From positions 92,062,112 to 92,126,111 of the forward strand of contig CM043945.1 in NCBI GenBank assembly GCA_014529385.2: 64,000 nucleotides of DNA, in the 5' to 3' direction. The stretch's first letter is position 1. Each line of letters begins with the position of its first letter. The notes under the pieces are model-generated. The model was not told the DNA's origin, ran no database searches, and saw only the letters and a program-made list of their open reading frames with translations. Shown in pieces: positions 22,061-33,127 of this stretch. Source of the DNA: Adiantum capillus-veneris. Taxonomy: Eukaryota > Streptophyta > Polypodiopsida > Polypodiales > Pteridaceae. A program made the translations under genes and the position numbers.

Positions 22061-23027
22061 ACCTACTATTAGTGCTATCCCAATATAAATTTATAAAATT
22101 CCCAAAGTATCCCCAATATTTTGTCATAAATTCCTAAAACACCTTTAAATTCTCCAAATTTTGCAAAATACCCCTAGATGTGAGATTAAATTTCTCTAAA
22201 GATAAAACAAGGTGAGGTATCACGAGGGCGTGCGTCCAAGTCACATTGTACAGCAGTGTGAATTGACTTCAGGCCTCACAACTCACGAGCCGTCATTTGC
22301 GTGGCGTCGGCAGGGCCTGCGTCCAAGTCACATACAATAATGACAGAAGACAACGTACTGGTAGGCTGGCAGTGCGTGTTCAGACATCCACCCTTTAAAG
22401 GAGAGAAAATTGTAGTCGCGTATTCGGTAAAAAAAAACAAAAAACAAAATGTGGGAGATCTGTGGAAAATGAGAAGGGTACTGGCCTTTGGGTTGTAAAC
22501 GCACAGTCTAGACTCTGAACGCACCCTAATAAATGAGTCACGATGACTCATGAGGCTAGCTTAGCCTGCCTGAAATGAGCTCTCCCCTTTTCTGTCTAGC
22601 AGATTCCAGATTGCATGATTATGCCTCCTGTGAGAAAGACTACAATAGCCTTCAAGAAGGTGCAGTGATGCGAAATTCTGCTTGGAGCCGTCTCAGGCTC
22701 TCTCAACCCCCGTCTGCGTTTAGTTCACCTATAGCGACCTTACTCTTGCACACCTTCTCCCAAAGGCCTAAAAAAGTGCTGGCCGTCCATGTGGACGCCA
22801 CCCGTCAAACTATGCCTAACGTAGCCCAACACTAAGGCCTTTCCTTAGCACTAGTATGTGACCCGCACGTTGCTACGGTCAAGGAAACATGGCATGTATT
22901 CTCATAGGACTATCTTATGTTCCAATTAGAACACTATCAATACTCTCTTTCTACATGTATAGTCTATTGTATTTCTAAAAATGATGCATGACACAATCTC
23001 TTGATAGATTTTAACAAACATGAATAA
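22061..23027. other. Non-coding interval
   Basis: Holds AT-rich units resembling GGGGTATTTTG in reverse (22080-22190), related in inverse orientation to 25270-25410, and a GACCCGCACGTTGC sequence at 22861 of a kind seen in plant repeats. Short ORFs only. Confidence 0.4.
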
Positions 23028-23181
23028 ATGTAAGATGCTGCAAAGCATTCTTTAAAATCAATCTTGGGAGCTTCTCATAAACATTATCTTTCAGGAGGTG
23101 CCAGCCTTCATTCAACAAACTTAGGAGTGCTCTCCTTCTATTGGGGTGAGTAGAGAGAGAGATAGTCCTCCTTTGGTCTAT
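23028..23181. repeat. 154-base tandem duplication, copy 1
   Basis: Runs from ATGTAAGATGCTGCAAAGCA to TTTGGTCTAT. It contains only a short GAGAGAGAGA block. Confidence 0.9.
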
Positions 23182-23300
23182 ATGTAAGATGATACAAAGC
23201 ATACTTTAAAACCAAGCTTCGGAGCTTCTCATAAACATTATCTTTCATGAGGTGGTAGCCTATGTTCAACAAACTTAGGAGTGCTCTTCTTCTATTGGGG

Positions 23301-23353
<53 letters not shown>

Positions 23354-23371
23354 CCCCTTTTGGTCTATCTT
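23182..23371. repeat. 154-base tandem duplication, copy 2 with expanded (GA)n
   Basis: Same sequence as copy 1 (for example GCTTCTCATAAACATTATCT in both), but the short GA block has grown to about 25 units at 23302-23351. Confidence 0.92.
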
Positions 23372-24650
23372 GATCTAGCAATGCCACCAAACTTGATGAT
23401 AGATATTAGATAAGTTAGCATGGTGTGAAGAGATGAATGCTAAGAGAAGTCAATGTGAATAAAACTTTTTTTGAAAACAGAGTGGGTTATAGAATTGGTT
23501 TCAAATGATAGAAACACAATTGGATTCAATGTCTCTACTCCACTCTCTTGCTTGCTTCTATCCTTGCGTCTTTCTTATGAGCAAGACATGGTAGTAGTGC
23601 ACATCATAACAGCCTATAGATAAGAAGGATGTCTTTTCCATGGTCTACTTAGGATTGACAAAAGTGCTACCAAGTCAAGAAGTACAAACTGGGTAAGCTA
23701 GCAAGTTGTTAAAGATGAGGACCAACGATTGCTACATTGTATAAGAAAAGATTGAGGCTCATAGTTTCCAATGTACCAAGAAAGTTCCAAGTTTCAAAGA
23801 GTTGTTTTGGCTTTCTATAAATATTAAGAATGTGATCTATGTTTCTCTCTAGATGACTTGCTTGCATCTCTATCTATGTTTTATGCACAAACATAGTAAT
23901 GGTTTAAATCATCGCCTAATCTCAATAATGCATAAGCAACTTAATACAATAAGGTTCACACTATTTGTTCATTTACACTTTCATGTCATTTCCATCTTTA
24001 AATGTGATATAACTGAAAGTAGAATAAGGTTGCTTAATTGTTTATTTTTGTAAGAGTTTTGGCCATTATGTTAAACTGAAGGATGTGGTGCAAAATGAAG
24101 TCGATGACTTGAAATCATGCATGCCATTGATCTTTCCCTCTCTCTCTCTCCCAGAATTACAAAAGCATGTTCCTCTTTGTGAGAGCATATTGTATTCAAC
24201 CATTTACATGCTTGAGACTATTCCCTTATACACATTGTATATCATACCAACCATTTGGCTTAGCTCCTTAGCTCCTTCTCCCTTACATGTGAGACCGAAC
24301 ATTGAGGCAATGTAGGAGAGCATCTTTTTGTATGCACATTATATCCTTTGAAAATTTAAAAGTACGATATCATACTGTACTTTAATGTTCAGCTTTTGAT
24401 CACATCAAATGTATTTTCTTACATTTTAGCCTGGATCACGACCTACATTTCTTTATCTCCTAGAAACCTCATGGACTCAATTTGTTAGTTGCCACCATTA
24501 TAAACATAGTAGGGGAGCATCTTCTTGATGGGAACTTTAAAGATGCTACCAATAAAGAAGATGCCACCATTGACATCAATAAAGAAGTTATAGAATATTC
24601 TAACATCATAGAAAAAACCTCAAAATTATTTCAAATATTTGAAGCATCCA
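23372..24650. other. Non-coding interval
   Basis: AT-rich with only short ORFs. None is recognised. Confidence 0.4.
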
Positions 24651-24687
24651 ATAAAATGGGAATGATATAGAAAATGATACACATTAG

Positions 24688-24765
<78 letters not shown>

Positions 24766-24880
24766 ATGTGTGCTTCAATTCAAGACTCTATGAATATATA
24801 TTTTATTGAAATTATGGTTGTTTTTAAGCACACATACATAAAGATATACATATGCATGTGTCTATGTATATAAATAATAA
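24651..24880. repeat. 230-base tandem duplication, copy 1, with (TC)n(AC)n
   Basis: Starts ATAAAATGGGAATGATATAG. The compound microsatellite sits at 24694-24764, followed by ATGTGTGCTT and AAGACTCTATGA. Confidence 0.9.
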
Positions 24881-24912
24881 ATAAAATTGGAATGATATAG
24901 AAATGATACACA

Positions 24913-24960
<48 letters not shown>

Positions 24961-25055
24961 ACACACACACACACACACACATACACAATGTGTGCTTGAG
25001 TTCAAGACTCTATGAGTAGATATTTCATTGAACTTATGGTTGTTTTTAAGACGTA
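24881..25055. repeat. 230-base duplication, copy 2 (shorter)
   Basis: Starts ATAAAATTGGAATGATATAG. The microsatellite is at 24917-24982, then the same CAATGTGTGCTT and AAGACTCTATGA order. Confidence 0.9.
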
Positions 25056-25426
25056 AAGCTCTCTCTTTGCATATATATGTGTGTGCTTGTGTGCACATAC
25101 ATACATACGTATGTATACATATACATATTATGTCTAAAAATAATGAAGCAATTTATCTCCAAAACTTGCATAACCACCTCAAATTCTAGTTTTAGCTTCT
25201 TGTATTCAAAGATATTCAATCTTCTTATGAAAAGCTACAAAGTTTTTTATCGTTGGAGAAAGTTAATCTCACAACCAAGGATATTTTGGGAATTTTGAAA
25301 ATTTTGAACGAAATTTTGAAAATTTATGACAAAATATTTAGGGTATTTTGGGTCTTTTGAAAACTGAGGGATATTTTGGAAATTTACACAAATTAAAGGG
25401 GTATTTTGTTAATTTTTCTTATAATA
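25056..25426. other. Non-coding, AT-rich interval
   Basis: Contains short ATAC/GTAT runs and repeated GGGATATTTTGG/GGGGTATTTTG units at 25270-25410. Confidence 0.45.
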
Positions 25427-25674
25427 CACACACACACACACACACACATATACATATGCATGTGTCTACGTGTGTGTGTACATATGAATGTATGTATCTG
25501 TATATGTAAATAAAGAAATGTATATATGTGTGTGTGTGTGTGTGTGTGTGAATATATATATATATATATTATGCTTGAATCAAAGATTTTTCACATAGGT
25601 TTTGAGGCCTCCTGCTATTGTTCTAGTACAATAATTATGACATTCAAAATTTCTATGCTCGCTCCCGTAGCAAA

Positions 25675-25720
<46 letters not shown>

Positions 25721-25840
25721 TGATATTCGTTTTTGTTGAAGACTCGTGCAATTCTTTGTGTCTTTTTAAATTGTTCCTACACCCTTCAACATTTTGCTAT
25801 GCATCATTCATTGGGCTCTCTCTCTCTCTCTCTCTCTCTG
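25427..25840. repeat. Microsatellite cluster
   Basis: (CA)n 25427-25448, (TG)n then (TA)n 25527-25571, (TC)n 25677-25716 and (TC)n 25818-25840, separated by short unique sequence. Confidence 0.95.
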
Positions 25841-26178
25841 GGGTTGATTTTTAATAGACACCATTGCGTGTCAAAATTTAGAGTATTTATAGGTTTTTAA
25901 GCATGGCCCACATTTTAACTCTTAAATATGAAAATGACAAAATATATGAGAGTTGGTAAAATGTAAGTCAAAACTGGGCAATCTCTCTCCTCATTTGGGG
26001 TGCCAATGTGAGGGTTGGTTTTTATTAGGCATTTCATCCATTTTCTACGATGAAACCCATTAGCTATTCTTTTAAAATTACACTATAATGCAAAGAAAAC
26101 CATAAAATCTTGGAATCGTGAAGAGCTTGAAGAATGCCCTTGGTGAGATATAGTGCATATGAGCTTAATGATAAAATA

Positions 26179-26181
<3 letters not shown>

Positions 26182-26217
<36 letters not shown>

Positions 26218-26274
26218 GCATGTGCATGGGTGCATACACATGCAGACACCTCTCTCTCTCTCTCACACACACAC
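26182..26274. repeat. (TC)n and (TC)n(AC)n microsatellites
   Basis: Two runs (26182-26215 and 26250-26274) divided by ATGCATGTGCATGG. Confidence 0.95.
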
Positions 26275-26769
26275 AGCCAATAACGTGGATTGACCTCTTT
26301 ATTTGCATGCATGTTCTTAAAGCAAGACATCATCAAGTCGACGTGAGGCGAGCTTTTTTTTTCTCTATCTCTTTTAGAAATCTCTAAAAAATATCAATAT
26401 TGATCTTGAAAAAAATCCCTTGAAAAGATAAAGCCAAATATATATATTAAAAAATTACATTTTTATTAAATAATAAAATCTTCATTAAAATTATCGCTTT
26501 TTTGTTAGGTACATTTAAATTGAAACATTTATTCTATGCAAAGTAGAAAGTCTATTGACTTTACATTCTTTACATTCTGAAAAGCTTGTCAATTCTTACA
26601 ATGTTACCTTTTACTTTTGCATTGTAAATATAACCCTTCACTTTTGTTTTGCAAGGTTTTCTCCTAAATGAAGCACTAGGTGACGACCTATGGACGGTCT
26701 CTCCTTCCTTGAAAAATTTAAGCTGCTTCATATATAGTACAATAGGCCAAAAAAATTTGTAGCTTTTCA
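26275..26769. other. Non-coding AT-rich interval upstream of the MITE
   Basis: No ORF or repeat pair recognised. Confidence 0.4.
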
Positions 26770-26772
26770 TAA

Positions 26773-27019
26773 GAGCATGGTCCGGCGAGGCTTAGTTTGT
26801 CGTAAGTCTGACAACGAATCCTTTCCACCGGCATACTGTGCCTTTTTAAGCACAGTTACAAAACTATGCCGGTACGCTCTTGGTCAGCTCCCTCTCTCTC
26901 TCTCTCTCCTATCGGCTCCTTCCGCTTCTCTCTCTACTTGCTACTGCCGGTCAAATTCTTTGTGACCTGTCAGATTCTGTCGAGGCTTAGTTCTCACTAA
27001 GCCTCGCGTGACCATGGCC
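26773..27019. mobile_element. Tourist-like (PIF/Harbinger type) MITE
   Basis: Left end GAGCATGGTCCGGCGAGGC and the reverse-complemented right end GGCCATGGTCACGCGAGGC are inverted repeats, followed in both by TTAGT. The element is 247 bases and is flanked by TAA on both sides (26770-26772 and 27020-27022), the 3-base target duplication of PIF/Harbinger elements. It includes an internal hairpin at 26827-26873 and a TC run. It lies about 525 bases upstream of the LysM receptor start and so may sit in its promoter. Confidence 0.7.
26827..26873. repeat. Nested hairpin inside the MITE
   Basis: Outer arms ACCGGCATA / TATGCCGGT and inner arms CTGTGC / GCACAG surround a TTTTTAA-containing loop, with an unpaired TTACAAAAC on one side. 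Confidence 0.8.
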
Positions 27020-27022
27020 TAA

Positions 27023-27544
27023 GAAGACTAGTTATCTATCAATGCAAGATTCTACCGAGAGTCTGAACGCGGTGAGAGCAGGTGAAGACCGTGAAGTGAC
27101 GGCGACGGTCAAGAGGCTGCAAGCAATGCAAGCCGTGCATGACTTTCTTTCTTCAAGCGAGTCTCCTTCCCGTCAAGAATCTGTAGGTTCCATGTCGTTT
27201 GCCCATTCTATAGAACTCTTTAGATTCGGAGCATTTGAGCTGCAGAAGAAACATTTCATCAGGGTAGCTCGTTCTTGGGCTTTGCTCATTCTTGCGCAAT
27301 TTCCTGCTAAAGCTTCATGTAGCAGTCAGGGTATGCTCAATCTTGGGCTTGTGCAGCCCCTTGATTCTTGCAAATTTTTCATCTTGCCCATATCCTTCAT
27401 GGAGGGATGTCTTATCCGCATCTAAGCCATATTTTAAACAGAGTATCCCCTCCTGTACCAACGTGGCTTCCTGATGCCATGAATTTTTGCAAAAAACACT
27501 CTGTGCGTGCTTCATGTGTGCGTTTGTTTTGTCGATTTCGCAGT
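27023..27544 (+). promoter_or_regulatory. 5' flank of the LysM receptor gene
   Basis: No clear TATA box. The frame of the receptor is open upstream to 27368, and an unrelated frame (27042-27425) overlaps; neither has a signal peptide. Presumed promoter and 5' untranslated sequence. Confidence 0.35.
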
Positions 27545-29479
27545 ATGTATACCTCCTTCGCCATTATCTCATTTCTTCTCGTGTTCCTGTCCCCGCCTGC
27601 GTTCTGTCAGCAAAGCTACTACACCACCAGTACGACCGGGGATTGCACTGTGGAGCATCCGGAGAATGCTGGCTATTTATGTGACCCAGACACGCCAAGC
27701 TGTGAGACCGTAGCCTATTTTCGAGTGCAATCGGGCATATATGCAACTCTTGATGCCATTGCCAAGAGCTTATTCAACACATCGACATCTACAATTGCAT
27801 CTGTTAGCAGTCTCTCCACCAATTCTTCATTGAGCACAGGGCAAGGCCTCTACATCCCTATGACCTGCACATGCTATGGAAATCACTCTTCACAGAATGT
27901 GACATACACCATACAAGCCGGCGACACATTCTGGAAATTGGCAAATGCCACTTATGAGGGCTTGACGACATGCCAGGCTATTCAGGATGCAAACCCACAG
28001 CTAATTGTCAGAGATTTACAAATCAATCAGCAGACTATTATGCCCATCAGATGTGCATGCCCTTCAGCAGAGCAGAAGCTTATGGGAATTGTTAGCCTTG
28101 TTACATACCCTGTAGCTGATGGGGATAATATCAAATCTGTGGTCAATACGTTTGGTATTGTTGAGCAACAATTTTTGGCTGCAAATCGCCTTGCCAATAC
28201 ATCAGTTCCTCTGTTTCCGGCTACGACGGTCCTATTACCTTTCCTTGTGAAACCCACAAACCCACCGAACCTGACATCACCACCTCCCACAATGACATCT
28301 GCCTCCCCTTCGTCCAGTAGCTCCAAAACAGGTATTTATGTTGGCGTGCCCATTGCTGTTGCTGCCCTTTTGCTCGCTGCCGCCTTTTTAGTGTTTTTCT
28401 GGCGAAGGAAAAGGAAAGAGGAGGGACAGAGTCCCTTACCTTTGAGCCAACCTCAAGTCCGACCATCTTCACTCCCTACTAAAAATGCCAAGTTACCACA
28501 GGATCTGCACAAAGGCATGTTTGAGTTTGCCAGCTCAGAGAAACTCGCAAGCTTTACTTTAGAGGAAATAACACAAGCAACACAGAACTTCAGCCCTGAA
28601 ACACAAATCAAGGGTGCTGTGTATCGCGGCATCATAAAAGGGCGAGTTGTGGCTGTGAAGAAGGTGACCCGAAATGTGTCGAAGGAGCTGCAAATCTTGA
28701 AAAGGGTGCATCATGCCAATCTGGTAACCCTTTTGGGCTCTTGCATAGCTTCACCCGAGCAGTCGTATCTTGTATATGAGTATGCAGAGAATGGGTCCCT
28801 AAGTGATTGGCTCCATAATGGTGATCTAAGCATGGGCTCTGGTAGCATGTCCACCTTGGCATGGATTCACAGGTTGCAAGCTGGTCTAGATGTTGCAACT
28901 GCTTTAGAGTACATTCACGACCATACGACGCCAAGTTATGTGCACAAAGACATTAAGAGCAGCAACATTCTGCTTGACTCAAAGTTCAGAGGCAAACTTG
29001 CAAATTTTGCACTCGCAAAATCCACTACAGATATGGCTGTAACTAGGCATATAGTTGGCACTCAGGGCTACATGGCGCCTGAGTACCTAAGTGAAGGTGC
29101 TGTCTCTTCCAAGATTGATGTATTTGCTTTTGGGGTTGTGTTGCTTGAGATTCTTTCAGGAGAAGAAGCAGTTATGAGAGACCGACATGGCAAGGAAAAG
29201 TTTTTATCAATGGCAATTTCGGATGTGTTTAGTGACAGTTCTGATGGAAAGGAGAGTTTGAAAACATGGATGGATCCGCAGCTGCAAGATGTATATCCCT
29301 TGGATTGTGCTTACAGTGTGGCTTTGCTGGCAAAATCCTGTGTAGTTGATGACCCATCGGCACGCCCACAAATGAGAGATGTAGCGTACACTCTATCGAA
29401 GGTGCTAGAAATCTCTCTAGAATGGGACTCTTCGGGGGTGATGGAAAGCTATACAGGCAATCGCCTGGAGGCAAGGTGA
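27545..29479 (+). CDS. LysM receptor-like pseudokinase (LYR; NFR5/LYK4-LYK5 type)
   Basis: A 644-residue single-exon plasma-membrane receptor, the usual size for the family. ATG 27545 is chosen because it puts a signal peptide (MYTSFAIISFLLVFLSPPAFC) first; in-frame ATGs at 27479 and 27368 lack one. The ectodomain (about 22-260) has C34, C46 and C53, two CxC pairs (108/110, 170/172) and three LysM-like modules (about 54-105, 119-160 and 184-230), with YTIQAGDTFWKLA in the second. A transmembrane helix spans about 263-285, then RRKRK. The kinase starts near 337. Lys372 (AVK) and H467-K-D469 are present, but the glycine loop is degenerate and NFA (487-489) replaces DFG. LYR proteins show this and act as chitin or lipochitooligosaccharide co-receptors with an active LYK/CERK1 partner. 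Ligand is unknown. No break is seen; this is the only intact host gene here. Confidence 0.93.
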   Translation: MYTSFAIISFLLVFLSPPAFCQQSYYTTSTTGDCTVEHPENAGYLCDPDTPSCETVAYFRVQSGIYATLDAIAKSLFNTSTSTIASVSSLSTNSSLSTGQGLYIPMTCTCYGNHSSQNVTYTIQAGDTFWKLANATYEGLTTCQAIQDANPQLIVRDLQINQQTIMPIRCACPSAEQKLMGIVSLVTYPVADGDNIKSVVNTFGIVEQQFLAANRLANTSVPLFPATTVLLPFLVKPTNPPNLTSPPPTMTSASPSSSSSKTGIYVGVPIAVAALLLAAAFLVFFWRRKRKEEGQSPLPLSQPQVRPSSLPTKNAKLPQDLHKGMFEFASSEKLASFTLEEITQATQNFSPETQIKGAVYRGIIKGRVVAVKKVTRNVSKELQILKRVHHANLVTLLGSCIASPEQSYLVYEYAENGSLSDWLHNGDLSMGSGSMSTLAWIHRLQAGLDVATALEYIHDHTTPSYVHKDIKSSNILLDSKFRGKLANFALAKSTTDMAVTRHIVGTQGYMAPEYLSEGAVSSKIDVFAFGVVLLEILSGEEAVMRDRHGKEKFLSMAISDVFSDSSDGKESLKTWMDPQLQDVYPLDCAYSVALLAKSCVVDDPSARPQMRDVAYTLSKVLEISLEWDSSGVMESYTGNRLEAR

Positions 29480-30252
29480 GATATGATTGTGCAATGTTTT
29501 TTCGATTCAAGGATATTGGAAGAGAGGTACATATGCTACGGAATCACCTGGCAATAGTTGTATCGGATGTAGAACAAAATAAGAATACCATATGTAGCTA
29601 CATGAATCACATCAATATATGATTCTGGACTTTTATTGCGGCGAGCCGCTTTAGATTGGACGGTGCTGCTATGGATGTAAGCAAAATGGTTATCTTGTGT
29701 CTGTCTAACATATGGAGATTGCCTACGAGTCCGCTGTATGGAAAATAATTACATAAAAATGAGTGCTATCAGTTCACAATAGTATGACAAATTCTGATGT
29801 TTTATTTTTTTTCCCATGGACTTTTCTGATGACAAGGTCCAGATTTCTGCCTCACACAAGCTTTTATATCAATAGCTTGTGGTGAAAATTTCTATGCAAA
29901 GACAATAGAAACTAGCTTATGGTAGTGGCATTGGAATGCTATGTCTGGCAAACATGGAAAAATTAAGGAACATGAGGTTAACCAGTACATGAGGAAGCCC
30001 GACAGATGTAAAACCTATTTAAGTGAGGACCTGATTATGTATGCGAGTGTGCACCATGCAACGCCACATGAAAACATCTGCACAAACAATTTCTGGGAAA
30101 CAGACACCATTCCCGTCTATGGTTTTTTAAAGATGAAATTGTAGAGTTTTGAGCCACTATTCCAGAGTCTTACACTATTTTCGCCAAACTTTTGCCAAGA
30201 ATTTCATTTTCTTTGGGCATATGCATTCCAGAAGAGAAGTCACTTTGAGTTT
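29480..30252. other. 3' flank of the LysM receptor gene
   Basis: Presumed 3' untranslated and intergenic sequence; short ORFs only. The copia element follows at 30258 in the same orientation. Confidence 0.45.
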
Positions 30253-30257
30253 ACTTG

Positions 30258-30449
30258 TGTTGGGGTATAAAGCCCAATGTGGTCGCCCAGGTAAGTGGGC
30301 GGGCCGCCAGGTATGTACACATGTTCTTTTGTAAAAACCTAATAAAAACTCACTATGCTCTACACATTACAGTAGAGAGAGTTCACCATATCGTCGTGCT
30401 CTTCTTCTCGCACTCTCTCTCGCGTCGCACTTCCGCTCGTACTCCTTCA
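30258..30449 (+). repeat. 5' LTR of the copia element
   Basis: Starts TGTTGGGGTATAAAG and ends CTCCTTCA. It is very short for an LTR; the other two copia elements here have LTRs of 177 and 191 bases with the same TGTTGGG start. Confidence 0.95.
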
Positions 30450-30451
30450 AT

Positions 30452-30463
30452 TGGTATCAGAGC
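30452..30463 (+). other. Primer-binding site (initiator tRNA-Met type)
   Basis: TGGTATCAGAGC begins two bases after the LTR end. This is the classic plant copia site, complementary to the 3' end of initiator tRNA-Met. Confidence 0.93.
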
Positions 30464-31256
30464 TCAGATCGAGGCTCGGGACAGCACTGCAGGAGGCTAG
30501 AGTCACCAGTTCAGATTGGAGTGAAATTCGACAAGCGAAGACACAGCCCCAAATCCTGTGGGTAAGCCCGAAGGGCTTGGTGTTTTCAGATTTTCATTCT
30601 GAGGTCATCTCGGTTACCGTTCGGCTTCGACAAAGGTCTGCGCAGGCCATTTTCGACTACGTGGTCTCGGCGGGTGCAGATCCGACTCTGCAAATTTGGG
30701 GTTTTCTGCCTGCGACTGTAGGTGCTGAGGATATCGATACTCCCAGAGTGTTGATTTGTGGCTGTCTACACATCGAAGGACGGCTCACAGTTCTTGGAGG
30801 CGTGTCACATACGACACGGGCGCATCTACACACAGTCTGTAGGCGACATCCACTAGTTCATCAGGTAGCTTGTGTTTGCTGCTTGATATTCTAGATTTCA
30901 TCCTGACATTGCAAGTACTTCCACATGGGATGTATTGTCAGAGATGATGTATGTCTGTTGAGGGTTTGTTGGCTGTGAGTCACGCAGTAAACAACCACCG
31001 CAGCGGTTACAACATACAGTGGGAAATTTGTGGATGTATGACTTTGTGGGAAGTCTATGTACTGTCAGATCTACTGCAGCCTTTGTTGAGGGTCGAGTGA
31101 GGTTTTATTGAGCTGAAGGATTCTCGAATGTTGAGATCCTTTCGGTGATACAGGTCTTGGAGCGATCCTTCGAGCACCCTTAGATAGGCAGCTAAGATGT
31201 ATTGACTGTGAGTTAAAGAAGGAAGTCTGCTTACTGAAGAAACCAATAGTAAGACA
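30464..31256 (+). other. Leader region lacking the gag N-terminal domain
   Basis: An 800-base stretch between primer site and the zinc-knuckle frame. Intact copia elements carry the capsid (UBN2-type) coding here, but none is recognised. A frame from 30451 runs through the primer site from a TTG and is not considered a gene. Confidence 0.6.
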
Positions 31257-33112
31257 ATGGACAAAGGCAAAGGAACAACCTTAGTTGTCAGAGGAAGGAC
31301 CAAAGAAAAGTACAAAGGTGGAAAGAGGAATCAGTCTTGTAGCAAGTCCCGCAGTGCTAAAGGCAAGAGTGACATAGAATGCTACCATTGTGGCAAGAAG
31401 GGTCACATGAAAAGAGACTGCAGAGAATGGAAAGCAGAAAAAGGCAAAGAGAAAGCTGAAGACCATGGTGAGAAGAACAAGTCCTCAGTGAAGATTCAAG
31501 AAATAAATGTGACAAACACTGTTGCAGAGGATGACAGTCTAGTGTCAGGAGACATCTACTTCTTGAAGAATACAATGGACTCAGCTCTTCTTACAGCATC
31601 TGATGGAAATGCACTGAGTGACTGGATTATAGACTCAGGGGCATCACTTCATGTGTCTCCAAACAAGGAGTGGTTTACGTCTTATGTGACCACTAAAGAT
31701 CATGTTCGGCTAGGCAATGGGCAGACATGTGAGATCTTAGGTGTTGGAGATGTTCAATTGAAGTTTCAGAATGGCTCTTTTTTCACGCTGAAGAATGTGA
31801 GACATGTTCCCGCAATTACAAAGAGCTTGATCAACACAGGTTTACTTGATGATGCTGGCTACGTCACCACTTTTGGACAGAACATGTGGAAGATATCCAA
31901 GGGTTCTATGACAGTAGCACATGGAGTAAAGTCTGGAGGACTTTACATGATTTATGTATCAAATGTCTCTAAAAATGTAATCAATGTAACCGAGCAGCCG
32001 AACGTTTCTTTGTGGCATAGCCAGTTGGACATATGTCCAAGAAGGGAATGGAAATCTTGTCTCGTTCTGGTTATTTGCCTGGCTTTTCATTTAATGATTT
32101 TGAATTCTGTGAACATTGTCTGTATGGTAAGCAAACACAGCAGCCACATAAGCATAGAAGCAGTAGAAGAGATACACAGTTCGCACTTGTTCATAGTGAT
32201 TTGTGTGGACCTATGCCTAACCTATCTCTAGGGGGAGCTTCTTACTTTATGACATTTATAGATGATTACTCGAGGAAAGTATGGGTTTACTTTCTCAAGC
32301 ACAAGGATGAAGCGTTTAGTGTTTTCAAAACGTTTGTGACACTTGTGGAGAATCAGAGTGGCAAGAAGCTTAAATGCTTACGCACTGACAATGGTGGAGA
32401 GTATGTTTCAAAGGCCTTTCAGGACTTTTGTGAGTCAAAAGGTATAAAACGTGAACTTACTGCTCCTTACAATCCTCCTCAAAATGGTGTTGCTGAGAGG
32501 ATGAATAGGACCATACAAGAGAAGGTCAGAAGTATGTTGTCTAATGCACAACTGCCAAATGGGTTTTGGGCTGAAGCTGTATCAACAGCTGTTCATCTTG
32601 TAAATAGATCTCCTAGAAAGGTTTTGCAGAAGGATTCAGTGTCAGAGATGGTATGGTCAGGCAAGGTGCTCTCATACAAGCATCTCAGAGTCTTTGGCTG
32701 TGAGCCGTATACTCACGTTGCAAAGGAATTTAGGAACAAACTTGAGCCAAAGAGTAGAAAGTGCATCTTTCTAGGCTATGGTAATTCTGGTGAGATGGGG
32801 TACAGACTTTGGGATCCCGAATCCAGAAAGGTTGTCCGCAGCAATGATGTTCACTTTAATGAATCCAAATATCATTCTAAACCAGAGAGGGTTGAGGAGA
32901 TTAGAAGAGTTGTCTTCCAAGAAGATGGACCTGCACGTGCAAGACAAAATGTCAGGGCTCAAGAGGAGCAAGGACAGGATAGAGTGGATCCACAGGTTGT
33001 GGCTGAGCCTGAGCCACCTATTGTGCGTAGATCTGGATGTGTCACGCGACCTCCTGATAGGTTTGTTCCATCTATGAACTATGTCATGTTGACTGATTGC
33101 AATGAGCCTTAA
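31257..33112 (+). pseudogene. Copia polyprotein, first part: zinc knuckle, protease, integrase (frameshifted)
   Basis: The frame from ATG 31257 gives the nucleocapsid knuckle CYHCGKKGHMKRDC, then the protease active site IDSGASLHVS (about 31628), FTLKNVRHVPAITKSL, and the start of the pre-integrase domain LWHSQL. At about 32030 a single-base loss shifts the frame. The downstream frame (32033 on) continues KKGMEIL, FCEHCLYGKQ, then the integrase core: VHSDLCGPM, FIDDYSRKVWVY, RTDNGGEY and NGVAERMNRTIQE, then RVFGCEPY and GYRLWDPES. A TAA at 33110 ends it in the linker before RT. The two breaks are individually simple, so the element was probably functional in the recent past. Confidence 0.93.
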
Positions 33113-33127
33113 TGTTACAAGGAAGCA

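Noticed and set aside
22861-22880. GACCCGCACGTTGC sequence as a transposon end
   Set aside because: It recalls a motif common in plant repeats, but no matching boundary or second copy is in the window.
27368-27544. Longer LysM receptor starting at an upstream ATG
   Set aside because: The extra 59 residues have no signal peptide and would bury the clear one that begins at 27545.
30451-30894. 147-codon open frame at the start of the copia interior
   Set aside because: It opens at a TTG inside the primer-binding site, has no ATG near the start and no resemblance to gag.
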